From the NCBI GenBank assembly GCA_002837415.1, contig PJCV01000005.1, positions 186,001 to 250,000 of the forward strand: 64,000 bases of DNA, given 5' to 3'. Position 1 is the stretch's first letter, and every line of letters starts with the position of its first letter. Below are positions 45,060 to 55,050 of the stretch, piece after piece. Under the pieces are notes generated by a model. That model was not told where the DNA came from, did no database searches, and saw nothing but the letters and a program-made list of their open reading frames with translations. This DNA is from Actinomycetales bacterium SN12 (GTDB taxonomy: Bacteria; Actinomycetota; Actinomycetes; Actinomycetales; Microbacteriaceae). The position numbers and the translations under genes are program-made.

Positions 45060-45065
45060 ACGCTA
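45060..45065 (-). promoter_or_regulatory. -10 element of a leaderless promoter for the GH20 gene
   Basis: TAGCGT on the minus strand is seven bases from the ATG at 45052. No ribosome binding site intervenes. Confidence 0.45.
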
Positions 45066-45180
45066 TCCGGGTCGCGGAGGATTTGCCAGAGCCGCGGAGA
45101 AGAGGCTGTGGCGCATTTCAACCGCCGAGTCCAGATCGTTATTCAACGACGGGTGACAGAGCTTGTGAGGGCTTGGGGTA

Positions 45181-45220
45181 TTTGTTAGGTTGCTGTCCTA
45201 ACAAACCTTCCTGGTTTGTT
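45181..45220 (+). promoter_or_regulatory. Three alternating half-sites before the importer operon: operator or attenuator
   Basis: TTTGTTAGG (45181-45189) is inverted as CCTAACAAA (45197-45205). The overlapping AACAAACC (45200-45207) is inverted again as GGTTTGTT (45213-45220). The middle segment can pair with either neighbour but not both. This could be a three-half-site operator, for example for the ROK regulator, or a pair of mutually exclusive RNA hairpins. It lies 54 bases before the start of the binding-protein gene. Confidence 0.6.
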
Positions 45221-45273
45221 GGGTGGACCTTCCACCGTCCCTCCTGCAATGCAGCACCGAGAGGAAGATCGGA

Positions 45274-46968
45274 ATGATCAGCAAGACCACGCGCAGGTAT
45301 GCGCTCGCAGCAGTTGCGGGGGCATCCACCCTCGCACTCGCCCTGACCGGATGCTCGGCCGGCGGCGGCAACAACTCCGGCGACGGCTCGTCCGACCGCG
45401 CGCTGCGCGTGTGGGCCGGAAGCCAGACGCCGATCGAGGCGAACTACAACCCGTTCGCGCCGACCGTCCTGCACGGCGCGCTCGGTCCCATCTACGAGCC
45501 GCTGTTCTTCTTCAACAAGACCTCCGACAGCGAGCCCGTCGGACTCATCGGCGAGTCGTACGAGTACAACGAAGACGGCACCCAGATCACCGTCAAGATC
45601 AAGGACGGCCTGAAGTGGAACGACGGCAAGCCGCTGACCGCTGAGGACGTCGTCTTCTCGTTCAACTACGAGGCCAACAACCCCGAGGGCAACGGCCTGG
45701 TCTCCGCAGAAGCGACCGACGAGACCACCGCTGTGCTGACCTACGATAGCGCGCAGTACACCACCGAATTCCAGCGCATGGGCTCCAGCTACATCCTGCC
45801 CAAGCACATCTGGTCCGAGGTCGACGACTACATGACCTTCACCAACGAGGAGCCCGTCGGATCGGGCGCGTACAAGGTCGCGAAGACCACGAAGGAGTCC
45901 TACTCCCTCGTCGCCAACCCCGAGTACCGTGACGCGGATGACCTCGGTGTCAAGAAGGTGCAGTACATCGCGGTCGACAACAACCAGACCGCGCAGGACC
46001 TCCTCGCTGCGGGCAAGCTCGACTGGGCCGGCATGTTCATCCCGAACCCCGACTCGGTGACCGGCAACGGCAAGGTCGAGTGGATCAACACCCCGCAGGA
46101 CCCGACCGTGCTCTACACCTGCTCGAACGCTGACCTCGGCTGCACGGGTGCGCAGACCGACGTCGCCGTCCGCCAGGCGCTGAACGTCGCCATCGACCGC
46201 AACACCATCAAGGAGAAGGCATTCGTCGGCCTCACCGGCGACGCCTCGCCGACCTTCGCGCTGCTTCCGCGCGACGAGAAGTGGGTCGCCGACGCGGCGA
46301 ACAAGACCAGCCCGCAGGAGGCCGACCCGGCCGAGGCAGGCAAGATCCTCGAGGCTGCCGGCTACGTCAAGGGCTCGGACGGCTTCTACGCCAAGGACGG
46401 CCAGGTCGTCGAGATGAGCCTGACCTCGGTCGACGGCTGGACCGACTACAACGACGCCGCCAAGCTGATCGCCGAGCAGGCCGCTGAGGCCGGCATCAAG
46501 GTCAACGCCTCGACCGTGCAGTGGCAGGAGTTCTCGGACTCGCGTCAGACCGGTCAGTACGAGCTGATCATGGGTGGCGTCATCGGCACCTCCGTGGCCG
46601 ACCCGTTCCAGATCTACCGTGACTGGTTCGGCGGCGAGCAGGTGCAGTCGACCAGCGCCGTCGGAACCGAGATCCCGTCCGGCCGCTGGAACTTCAGCCG
46701 CTACAGCAACCCGGTCGTCGACCAGGCTGTGACCGCCGCCGTCAGCACCAACGACGAGGCTGCCAAGAAGGAGCTGTACGGCACGATCCAGACCGAGATC
46801 GTCCGCGACCTGCCCTACATCCCGCTGGTCATCAACGCCACCCAGACCTTCTACAACGCGAAGGACTACACCGGCTGGCCGACTGAGGACGACCTCTACG
46901 CCTTCCCGCCGTCCTGGGGCGCCATCGCGGCAGGCTACGTGCTGCCGAAGCTGAAGCCCAGCAACTGA
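45274..46968 (+). CDS. ABC transporter substrate-binding lipoprotein, family 5 (oligosaccharide/peptide)
   Basis: About 564 residues. The signal peptide ends in a lipobox LALTGCSAG, so the protein is anchored by lipid to the outer face of the membrane. The body matches family 5 binding proteins (NPFAPTVLHGALGPIYEPLFFFN, DGLKWNDGKPLTAEDVVFSF, ALNVAIDRNTIKEKAF). Family 5 systems carry peptides but also cello-, xylo- and chitooligosaccharides. Two GH20 enzymes and a ROK regulator alongside argue for chitooligosaccharides; sequence alone does not prove it. ATG 45274 has AGAGGAAG upstream. It is the first gene of a five-gene importer operon. Confidence 0.92.
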   Translation: MISKTTRRYALAAVAGASTLALALTGCSAGGGNNSGDGSSDRALRVWAGSQTPIEANYNPFAPTVLHGALGPIYEPLFFFNKTSDSEPVGLIGESYEYNEDGTQITVKIKDGLKWNDGKPLTAEDVVFSFNYEANNPEGNGLVSAEATDETTAVLTYDSAQYTTEFQRMGSSYILPKHIWSEVDDYMTFTNEEPVGSGAYKVAKTTKESYSLVANPEYRDADDLGVKKVQYIAVDNNQTAQDLLAAGKLDWAGMFIPNPDSVTGNGKVEWINTPQDPTVLYTCSNADLGCTGAQTDVAVRQALNVAIDRNTIKEKAFVGLTGDASPTFALLPRDEKWVADAANKTSPQEADPAEAGKILEAAGYVKGSDGFYAKDGQVVEMSLTSVDGWTDYNDAAKLIAEQAAEAGIKVNASTVQWQEFSDSRQTGQYELIMGGVIGTSVADPFQIYRDWFGGEQVQSTSAVGTEIPSGRWNFSRYSNPVVDQAVTAAVSTNDEAAKKELYGTIQTEIVRDLPYIPLVINATQTFYNAKDYTGWPTEDDLYAFPPSWGAIAAGYVLPKLKPSN

Positions 46969-47012
46969 CGCAATGCATTCGTGGGAGTGGGAAGTTCTGA
47001 GGAAGTTGTGAC

Positions 47013-48008
47013 ATGAAGTTCTATGCAAGACGGATCGGGTTCTACGCGGTGACGCTGTGGGCCACGATCTCCCTCAACTTCCTGCTCCCGCGGATGATGC
47101 CGGGCAACCCCGCCGACATCATGATCGCCAAGCTGCAGCGTGCAGGTGGCGACGTGTCGGAGGACACGATCCGCAACATCAAGCTGCTGCTGGGCGGCGA
47201 CGACCAGCCCATGTGGCAGCAGTACCTCGGGTACTGGGGACGCATGTTCCAGGGCGACCTGGGCATCTCGGTCACCAAGTACCCCGCGCCGGTCACCGAA
47301 CTGATCGCCGAAGCGCTGCCGTGGACACTGATCCTGGTCGGCACCGCCACCGTCATCTCCTTCATCCTCGGCGTCGGGCTCGGCGCCTGGGCCGGATGGA
47401 AGCGCGGCACCTGGGTCGACAACATCATCCCGGCAACCACCGTCCTGCAGTCGATCCCGTACTTCTGGCTCGCGCTGATCCTCGTGTCGGTCTTCGCCGT
47501 GGGGCTGGGCTGGTTCCCGATCTTCGGCGGCTACGACGTCTTCGACTTCCCGGACGGCCCGTCGATGGACGGCGCGTTCCTCGCCGACGCAGCGAAGCAC
47601 GCGATCCTTCCCGCACTGACCATCGTGCTCAGCTCGGTCGGCGGCTGGCTGTTCGGCATGCGCAACATGATGGTGTCGACCCTCGCCGAGGACTACATCA
47701 CCACGGCCGAGGCCAAGGGCCTGCGCCCGCGCCGCATCCTCACCACCTATGCCGCGCGCAACGCCGCCATCCCCTCGATCGCCGGCTTCTCGATCACGCT
47801 CGGCTTCGTCGTGGCCGGCTCCATCGTCATGGAGCAGGTGTTCACCTACCCCGGCGTCGGCAAGCTGATGTTCCAGGCCGTCCTCAACAGCGACTACGCG
47901 CTGATGCAGGGAGTCTTCCTGGTGATCACCATCGCGGTGCTCGCTGCCAACTTCTTCATGGATCTCGTCTACGGATTCATCGACCCGAGGGCACGCCAGA
48001 ATGTCTGA
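47013..48008 (+). CDS. ABC transporter permease, DppB/OppB type
   Basis: A 331-residue permease with six membrane segments. It has the typical start (YARRIGFYAVTLWATISLNFLLPRMMPGNP) and the cytoplasmic coupling loop MVSTLAEDYITTAEAKGLRPRRILTTYAARNA. It forms the translocation channel with the next gene product, whose start it overlaps by eight bases. It lies 44 bases after the binding-protein gene. Confidence 0.93.
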   Translation: MKFYARRIGFYAVTLWATISLNFLLPRMMPGNPADIMIAKLQRAGGDVSEDTIRNIKLLLGGDDQPMWQQYLGYWGRMFQGDLGISVTKYPAPVTELIAEALPWTLILVGTATVISFILGVGLGAWAGWKRGTWVDNIIPATTVLQSIPYFWLALILVSVFAVGLGWFPIFGGYDVFDFPDGPSMDGAFLADAAKHAILPALTIVLSSVGGWLFGMRNMMVSTLAEDYITTAEAKGLRPRRILTTYAARNAAIPSIAGFSITLGFVVAGSIVMEQVFTYPGVGKLMFQAVLNSDYALMQGVFLVITIAVLAANFFMDLVYGFIDPRARQNV

Positions 48009-48998
48009 TTCCATCACCCGCGACCCCGCAGAGCTCGCCATCATCGAAGACGAGGCGCCCGCGCCAGCTCTGCCGGGCACCCAGGCGCTCGTCGTCCAGC
48101 CGAAGCGCCGCAGCGGCGCGAAGGCGCTGCTGCCCACGATGAGCCCCAAGCTGATCGTCGGCCTCGTGCTCGTCGGTGCGATCGTGCTGTTCGCCATCAT
48201 CGGGCCGCTGCTCACCCAGAATCCGCGCAACTCGAAGAACCCCGCTCTGTCGCCGCCTTCCGGCGAGCACCTGCTGGGCACCACGAAGCTCGGCTACGAC
48301 GTGCTCGCGCAGCTGGCGCACGGCGCGCAGGGCTCGCTCATGGTGGGCCTGATCGCCGGCGGCATCGCGATCGTCCTCTCGCTGATCTTCGGTGTGCTGG
48401 CCGGCTACCTCGCCGGGTGGCAGGAGGACGTGCTCTCGCTCGTCACGAACATCATGATCGTGATCCCCGGACTTCCGCTGGTCATGGTCATCGCCGCGTT
48501 CGCGCCGACCCGCAGCTTGCAGCTCGTGGCGATCGTGCTCGGCATCACCTCGTGGGCCGGAGCCGCGTATGTGCTGCGGCTGCAGACCAGGTCGCTGCGC
48601 ACCCGCGACTACGTCTACGCCGCGAAGGTGGCGGGGGAGCGCTCGGTCCGGATCATCCTGGTCGAGATCATGCCGAACCTGCTGCCGCTGCTGGCCGCGC
48701 AGTTCCTCTTCGCGATCATCTTCGCCATCCTCGGCGAGGCCGGCCTGTCGTACCTCGGGCTCGGACCCACCGACTCGATCACCTGGGGCACCATTCTCAA
48801 CGAGGCGCAGTCGGGCCAGGCGCTCGGCCAGGGAGCCTGGTGGTGGTTCGTCCCGCCGGGGATCATGATCGCCGCGCTCGGCTGCGGCCTCGCCCTGATC
48901 AATTTCGCCATCGACGAGATCATCAACCCGCGACTGCGCACCGCGCCGCAGGCTGCGCGCAGCGTGCGCAAGGCGGCCAAGTCGAAGGGAGTGGCAGC

Positions 48999-49002
<4 letters not shown>
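48001..49002 (+). CDS. ABC transporter permease, DppC/OppC type
   Basis: A 333-residue permease. A cytoplasmic N-terminal extension of about 50 residues precedes the first membrane helix; this extension is common in OppC. The domain has HLLGTTKLGYDVLAQLAHGAQGSL and the coupling loop TRDYVYAAKVAGERSVRIILVEIMPNLLPLL. It pairs with the OppB-type permease. Its stop overlaps the start of the first ATPase gene (ATGA), showing translational coupling. Confidence 0.93.
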
Positions 49003-49858
<856 letters not shown>

Positions 49859-49862
<4 letters not shown>

Positions 49863-50698
49863 CCGACAACCGCACCCTCGAGGCCCGCAACCTGGTGAAG
49901 GACTTCACCCTGCGCTCGGGGCTCCGCACATCCCGGCTGCGTGCCGTCAACGACGTGTCGTTCACGCTCGAGGCCGGCAAGACGATCGCCCTGGTGGGCG
50001 AGTCCGGCTCGGGGAAGTCGACCATCGCCCGGATGCTGATGAAGCTGGAGACCCCGTCGTCGGGCCAGATCCTGCTCGACGGCAAGTCGACCGGCACGCG
50101 AGGCCGGGAGATCGCCCCGTACCGCTCCGACGTGCAGATGGTCTTCCAGGACCCGTTCGCGTCGCTGAACCCGTTCCACAGCATCGCTCACCACCTCGAG
50201 CGCCCGCTGCGGCTGCACCACCCCGAGCTCAAGGGGGCAGACCTGCGAGCTCGCGTCGTCGAGCTGCTCGAGCGCGTGCGTCTCTCGCCGGCGGAGAGCT
50301 ACGCCGATCGGCGTCCGCACGAGCTGTCGGGCGGACAGCGGCAGCGCGTCGCGATCGCCCGAGCGCTTGCGCCGGGAGCCCGCTTCATCGTGGCCGACGA
50401 GCCGGTGTCGATGCTCGATGTGTCGATCCGCCTGGGGGTGCTGAACCTCCTCGCCGACCTGCAGCGCGAAGACCACCTGGGCGTGCTCTACATCACCCAC
50501 GATCTGGCCACGGCACGTCACTTCAGCGACGAGATCATGGTGCTGTACCGCGGCGATGTGGTCGAGCGCGGGCCGAGCGACAAGGTCATCCTCGATCCTC
50601 AGCACGAGTACACGAAGCGCCTGCTCGCCGCAGCACCCGAGCCGGAGAACTTCGGCCGGCTGCGGGATGAGGTGCGTCGCGAGCTCGCTGCGGGCTGA
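49859..50698 (+). CDS. ABC transporter ATP-binding protein, OppF type
   Basis: A 279-residue ATPase with Walker A GESGSGKSTIARML, Q-loop VQMVFQDPFASLNPFH, signature LSGGQRQRVAIARALAP, Walker B FIVADEPVSMLD and switch His in YITHDLATARHF. DPQHEYTKRLLAAAPEPE is the family's typical end. It overlaps the preceding gene by ATGA and ends the importer operon. acpS follows after 41 bases with its own promoter-like sequence. Confidence 0.93.
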
Positions 50699-50727
50699 CC
50701 CCGCCGGTGCCGACGAGGGCCGCCGAG

Positions 50728-50733
50728 TAGGCT
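50728..50733 (+). promoter_or_regulatory. -10 element of a leaderless acpS promoter
   Basis: TAGGCT is followed by exactly six bases and the GTG start of acpS (50740). This suggests acpS is transcribed independently of the importer operon. Confidence 0.5.
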
Positions 50734-50739
50734 GAGAGC

Positions 50740-51099
50740 GTGATCCACGGAACCGGCATCGACCTCGTCGACATCGCACGGTTCGAGCGATCGGTCACCC
50801 GCACGCCGAAGCTGCTGCAGCGCCTGTTCACCGAGACGGAGCAGCGGCTCCGGCTGCCCTCCCTCGCCGCGAGGTTCGCCGCGAAGGAAGCGCTCATCAA
50901 GGCTCTCGGCGGCAGCGACGGAGTGCACTGGACCGAGATCGAGATCGGCGCGGAGCCGGCGGGCAAGCCGCTGTTCCTGCTCAGCGGCTCGACCGCCGCG
51001 GTCGTCGCCGAACGCGGCATCACGACCCTGCACCTGAGCATGACGCACGACGCCGGCCTCGCCGTGGCGTACGTGATCGCGGAGGGCACAGACGCATGA
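50740..51099 (+). CDS. acpS: Holo-[acyl-carrier-protein] synthase
   Basis: A 119-residue enzyme that transfers the 4'-phosphopantetheine of coenzyme A to acyl carrier protein. It has the signature GTGIDLVDIARFERSV (metal-binding Asp), FTETEQ and RFAAKEALIKALGG with the catalytic Glu-Lys region, plus LHLSMTHDAGLAVAYVIAE at the end. Length is normal. GTG 50740 follows TAGGCT by six bases with no ribosome binding site. In related genomes acpS stands between glmS and alr; here about 11.5 kb of amino-sugar genes separates it from glmS. Confidence 0.95.
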   Translation: MIHGTGIDLVDIARFERSVTRTPKLLQRLFTETEQRLRLPSLAARFAAKEALIKALGGSDGVHWTEIEIGAEPAGKPLFLLSGSTAAVVAERGITTLHLSMTHDAGLAVAYVIAEGTDA

Positions 51100-51133
51100 T
51101 GTCGCCGTCCCCTTCCCCGTCCCCTTCCTCCTC

Positions 51134-51217
51134 CGCCGAGACCCCCACTTCCTGCCGACACCCCCACGTACGAACGTCCGCAGGTGGGGGTGTGGGGGCG
51201 AAGTGGGGGTCTCGGCG
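51134..51217. repeat. Nested palindromic element C
   Basis: Outer arms CGCCGAGACCCCCACTTC (51134-51151) and GAAGTGGGGGTCTCGGCG (51200-51217) are a perfect 18 bp inverted repeat. Inner arms ACACCCCCAC (51158-51167) and GTGGGGGTGT (51184-51193) are also perfect. It lies between acpS and alr, which face the same way. It shares its arms with elements A and B. Confidence 0.83.
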
Positions 51218-51253
51218 AAAGAGGGCAGGCGTGAACAGCAGAGGAGTGCGCGG

Positions 51254-52357
51254 ATGAGCGTTCCGTTCCGTGAGGCATCCATCGACCTGAGCGCGATCGC
51301 GCACAACGTCGCGCGGTTCCGCTCGATCACCGGGGTTCCGGTCATCGGCGTGGTCAAGGCGAACGGGTACGGGCACGGCGCCGCCGAGGTCGCCACAGCG
51401 GCGCTCGCCGGAGGCGCGACCCGGCTGGGCACCGCGACCCTCGAGGAGTCGCTCGCCCTGCGCAGAGCCGGCATCACCGCGCCGCTGATGGCGTGGCTGC
51501 ACGCCCCCGACCGCCGCTTCGACGACGCCGTCGAGGCTCGCATCGAGATCGGCATCTCGTCGTACCAGCAGCTGCTTTCGGCATCCGAGGCGGCGCAGCC
51601 ACCGGCATCCATCCACCTCAAGGTCGACACCGGCCTGTCACGCAACGGTCTCGCGCCAGCCGAGCTCGACCGCGTCTTCGCCGAGGCGGCACGCCTCGAG
51701 CGTCTGGGGCGCGTCCGCATCCTCAGCATCTTCAGCCACCTCTCGGGTGCGAGCGGCGATGACGACCGTGCGCAGCTCGCCCGATACGAGCAGATCGTCG
51801 CGCGGGCGGAGGCCCACGGCATCCACCCCGAGTTCCGTCACCTCGCCGCGACGGCCGGGGCCATCGACATCCCCGAGGCACGGCTCGACGCGGTGCGCAT
51901 CGGAATCGGGATGTACGGCCTCTCGCCCCTCGCCGACCGCACCTCCGCAGACCTGGGCCTCCGTCCGGCCATGCAGCTGCGCGCCTCGGTCGCGGCCGTG
52001 CGCCGCGTGCCCGCCGGCAGAGGCGTCTCCTACGACTACGCCTACCGCTGCGAGAACGAGACGACGCTCGCGCTCGTGCCGCTCGGCTATGCCGATGGGG
52101 TGCCGCGTCAGGCATCCGGAGCTGGCCCGGTGATGATCAACGACCGCCGCTACACCGTGTCGGGGCGCATCGCCATGGACCAGTTCGTCGTCGACGTCGG
52201 CGACGACGACGTGCGGCCCGGCGACGAGGTGGTGCTGTTCGGCGATCCGGCTGCGGGTCTGCCGAGCGCGACCGAGTGGGCGGATGCCGCGGGCACGATC
52301 AACTACGAGATCGTCACGCGCATCGGCGACAGGGTGCCGCGGAGATGGCACTCATGA
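51254..52357 (+). CDS. alr: Alanine racemase
   Basis: About 367 residues, PLP-dependent, making D-alanine for peptidoglycan. The N-terminal barrel holds the PLP lysine in GVVKANGYGHGA (about residue 35) and HLKVDTGLSRNG. IGIGMYGLSP is the phosphate-binding area. The C-terminal beta domain has GVSYDYAY and PLGYADGVPR, and GRIAMDQFVVDV. Start ATG 51254 has GAGGAG upstream; the frame opens earlier within element C. Its stop overlaps the tsaE start (ATGA). Confidence 0.95.
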   Translation: MSVPFREASIDLSAIAHNVARFRSITGVPVIGVVKANGYGHGAAEVATAALAGGATRLGTATLEESLALRRAGITAPLMAWLHAPDRRFDDAVEARIEIGISSYQQLLSASEAAQPPASIHLKVDTGLSRNGLAPAELDRVFAEAARLERLGRVRILSIFSHLSGASGDDDRAQLARYEQIVARAEAHGIHPEFRHLAATAGAIDIPEARLDAVRIGIGMYGLSPLADRTSADLGLRPAMQLRASVAAVRRVPAGRGVSYDYAYRCENETTLALVPLGYADGVPRQASGAGPVMINDRRYTVSGRIAMDQFVVDVGDDDVRPGDEVVLFGDPAAGLPSATEWADAAGTINYEIVTRIGDRVPRRWHS

Positions 52358-52836
52358 CGATCGATGCTGGGTTCCTCGGTCGGCACGAGATCCGCACGTC
52401 GGATGCCATGGAGGGCCTCGGCCTGCGCATCGGCGAGCAGCTGCAGCCGGGCGACCTGCTGATCCTCACCGGACCGCTCGGCGCCGGCAAGACGACCTTC
52501 ACCCGCGGGCTCGCGGAGGGGCTCGGCGTGCGCGGGCCCGTGCAGAGCCCGACCTTCGTGATCGCTCGCACCCACCCGTCCCTGGTCGGCGGAGCGCCGC
52601 TGGTGCACGTCGACGCCTACCGGCTCGGCTCAGCGGCAGAGCTCGACGACCTCGACATCGACTTCGCGCGCTCGGTCGTGGTGATCGAGTGGGGCCGGGC
52701 GATGGCATCCGCCGTGGCCGACGCGTGGTGGGACATCGAGATCGAGCGGCCCGTCGGGGGTGACGAGGCGCTCGACGACGAGGACCTCGACGCCGATGCC
52801 CCGAGATTCGTGACCGTGGCGCGCGTCGAGGGCTGA
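52354..52836 (+). CDS. tsaE: tRNA threonylcarbamoyladenosine biosynthesis ATPase TsaE
   Basis: About 160 residues. TsaE is the P-loop ATPase that supports TsaB/TsaD in making t6A37 of tRNAs. Motifs: Walker A GPLGAGKTTFTRGLAEGLG, VQSPTFVIARTH, VHVDAYRL and VVVIEWGR. I take ATG 52354, which overlaps the alr stop and has GGAGATGG upstream; ATG 52345 is possible. In most relatives tsaB, rimI and tsaD follow directly; here an array of palindromic repeats and an inverted 6.4 kb block intervene. Confidence 0.92.
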   Translation: MTIDAGFLGRHEIRTSDAMEGLGLRIGEQLQPGDLLILTGPLGAGKTTFTRGLAEGLGVRGPVQSPTFVIARTHPSLVGGAPLVHVDAYRLGSAAELDDLDIDFARSVVVIEWGRAMASAVADAWWDIEIERPVGGDEALDDEDLDADAPRFVTVARVEG

Positions 52837-52868
52837 GTGCGCGGGGGTTTGTTTGGCTCGCGGGTCGA

Positions 52869-53328
52869 ATATGGCCGCGTCGCACGGATTGAGGCGGCCA
52901 TATGGGACCTGCGGGCGCACCGGGGACGCCTGCTGAGGACATCCGGGTCGCCGGTGTCTGCTCGGTGGTCCCATATGGCCGCCTCGGATGCTGCGACGCG
53001 ACCATTCGGGACCTGTGGGCGTGCGTGGGGCGCCTGCTGCAAACATCCGGGTCGCCGGACGTTCGTTCGGTGGTCCCATATGGCCCCCTTCGGACCCAGG
53101 GATGCGGCCATTTGGGACCTGTGGGACTGCGGGAGTCGCCTGCTGAGGGCGTCCGGGTCGGGCTCGGCTTGTCGGGTGGTCCCATATGGTCGCCTCGGAT
53201 GCTGCGATGCCGCCTTTTGGGACCTGTGGGTGCGCGGGGGCGCCGCGCTGCGGGCATCCGGGTCGGCGGTGTCTGCTCGGTGGTCCCATATGGCCGCTTC
53301 GGACGCGGGGACGCGGCCATTTCGGACC
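52869..53328. repeat. Tandem array 2: five palindromic units of about 105 bp
   Basis: Hairpins of about 47 nt recur at 52869, 52967, 53072, 53178 and 53282 (period 104-106). Each opens GGTCCCATATGGCCGC and closes GCGGCCATTTGGGACC or a close variant; the first unit lacks the outer left arm. The 57-60 nt spacers are also similar (GCGCCTGCTG, CATCCGGGTCG). The fourth unit of array 1 uses the same GTGGTCCCATA arm. The array fills the convergent gap between tsaE and an MFS gene. Periodic ORFs across it are not credible genes. Confidence 0.83.
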
Positions 53329-53368
53329 TGTGGGCGTACTTGAACCCGGGTCCTCGGGCGCGCCGCGG

Positions 53369-55033
53369 CTACGGGCGCTCGGCCGCCCGCTTCAGGCGCA
53401 GCGCTCCGATGAAGCCCAGCACGAGGAAGACGGTGGCGACCAGCAGCGCGCCGCGCGTGGCATCGGCGAATCCGCCGGTCAGCGCGTCGATCACCGTGGG
53501 TGTCTGCTCGCTGTACGCCGAACCCGCACCCTGCGCCCGCAGCTGCGTGATGGTCGTTCCCGCGGACAGCCGCGTGGATTCCGCGAGGCGATCGGCCGCC
53601 GCGCCGGTGACCCCTGCGTTCTCGAGCGCGGCGGGCAGCGAGACCGCGAGCCACACCGACAGAGCCGTGCCGGCCATCGCCGTGCCCAGCGCGGATCCCA
53701 CCTGGCGAACGGTGCTCTGGGTCGCCGAGCCCTGCCCCGAGACGGCCACCGGGATGTCCTGCAGCACCGTGCCGGTCAGCTGCGCGGAAGCCAGTCCCAG
53801 ACCGAGCCCGTAGACGACCAGCGGCAGCGCGACCACCCAGCCGGCGCTGTCAGCGCGCAGCAGCAGCGCCAGCGCCAGCGTTCCGACGATCTCGAGCCCG
53901 AGGCCGAGCAGCACCGTGCCGGGTGCGCCGAAGCGCGCCGCGAGATGGCGGGCAGCGGCGCCCGAGAAGAACGCACCCACCGCCATGGCGGCGAGCACGA
54001 GCCCTGCGCCCATCACGTCCAGGCCCAGCGCGTTGATGAGGAACAGCGGAAGAACGAAGATGATCGCGAACTCGCCGATGGCGACCATCGCGGCGGTGAG
54101 GTTGCCCCACGAGAAGGTCGAGAACGTGAACAGCCCGAGATCCAGCAGCGCCTCGCGCTGCACCTTCTCCCGGTGCCGCTCCCACACGACGAAGAGCACG
54201 AGCGCGATGATCGCGATCGCCAGCGCCACCGGAACGGCCGAGATCGGGGCATCCTCCGACCACGTCCAGCCGAACAGCGTCAGCTCGCTCTTCGGCGTCC
54301 ACCATCCGAGATCCGGCCCCTCGACCACCGCGAAGACCAGCGCGCCGAAGCCGATCGCGCTGAGCAGCGCGCCATCCACATCTACGCCGGGCCGGGTCTT
54401 GCGGCCGCGCGTCTCGGGCACGACGATCGCCGCCGCGACGAGCAGCAGCAGGCCGACGGGCAGGTTGACGAGGAAGATCCAGTGCCACGACGCCCACTGC
54501 GTCAGCGCGCCGCCGGCGAGCGGACCCACGGCGGCCGCACCGGAGATGACCGCGCCCCAGACTCCGAAAGCCGCGGCCCGGTACCGGCCACGGAACACGG
54601 CGTTCACCGTCGAGAGCGTCGAGGGCATGATCAGCGCCGCGCCGACGGCCTGCACGGCGCGTGCGCCGATGAGCGCACCTGCGCTCGCAGAGACGGCGGC
54701 GAGCAGACTGCCGCCCATGAAGACGACGAGCCCCGCCAGGAAGAGGCGCTTGCGCCCCCAACGATCGGCCAGGCTGCCGGTCGAGAGCAGCAGCGCGGCG
54801 AGCACCACCGCGTAGAGGCTGTTGACCCACTGGGCGTCGGTGAGGTCGAGGCCCAGATCGCGGATGATGGCCGGCAGCGCGACACCGACGATCGTGCCGT
54901 CGAGCACGATGAGACCGAGTCCGACCGAGAGCACCGCCAGCGCGATCCACTCCCGTCGGGTGGGTGCGGCGGGCTCCGCCGGGGGAGCGGCGCCGTCGGC
55001 GCGGTCTGCCTTCACGGTCTCTTCGTCACTCAT
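53369..55033 (-). CDS. MFS drug-efflux transporter, DHA2 (14-helix) type
   Basis: A 554-residue protein with about fourteen membrane segments. Family signatures are IVLDGTIVGVALPAIIRDLG in helix 1, GSLADRWGRKRLFLAG in loop 2-3, and ISGAAAVGPLAGGALTQWASWHWIFLVNLP for motif C. Proteins of this type export drugs with proton antiport. It ends a five-gene leftward block with an MMPL transporter and a two-component system, which suggests an envelope- or toxin-stress response. Substrate unknown. Confidence 0.92.
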   Translation of the reverse strand: MSDEETVKADRADGAAPPAEPAAPTRREWIALAVLSVGLGLIVLDGTIVGVALPAIIRDLGLDLTDAQWVNSLYAVVLAALLLSTGSLADRWGRKRLFLAGLVVFMGGSLLAAVSASAGALIGARAVQAVGAALIMPSTLSTVNAVFRGRYRAAAFGVWGAVISGAAAVGPLAGGALTQWASWHWIFLVNLPVGLLLLVAAAIVVPETRGRKTRPGVDVDGALLSAIGFGALVFAVVEGPDLGWWTPKSELTLFGWTWSEDAPISAVPVALAIAIIALVLFVVWERHREKVQREALLDLGLFTFSTFSWGNLTAAMVAIGEFAIIFVLPLFLINALGLDVMGAGLVLAAMAVGAFFSGAAARHLAARFGAPGTVLLGLGLEIVGTLALALLLRADSAGWVVALPLVVYGLGLGLASAQLTGTVLQDIPVAVSGQGSATQSTVRQVGSALGTAMAGTALSVWLAVSLPAALENAGVTGAAADRLAESTRLSAGTTITQLRAQGAGSAYSEQTPTVIDALTGGFADATRGALLVATVFLVLGFIGALRLKRAAERP

Positions 55034-55050
55034 GAGTCTTCGCCTCTCCG

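Noticed and set aside
52869-53328. CRISPR-like look of regularly spaced repeats
   Set aside because: Spacers are similar to each other, units are about 105 bp with 47 nt hairpins, and no cas genes are present.
52499-53654. Long periodic ORFs over tandem array 2 (both strands)
   Set aside because: Their repeats follow the 105 bp DNA period; they are translations of palindromes, not proteins.
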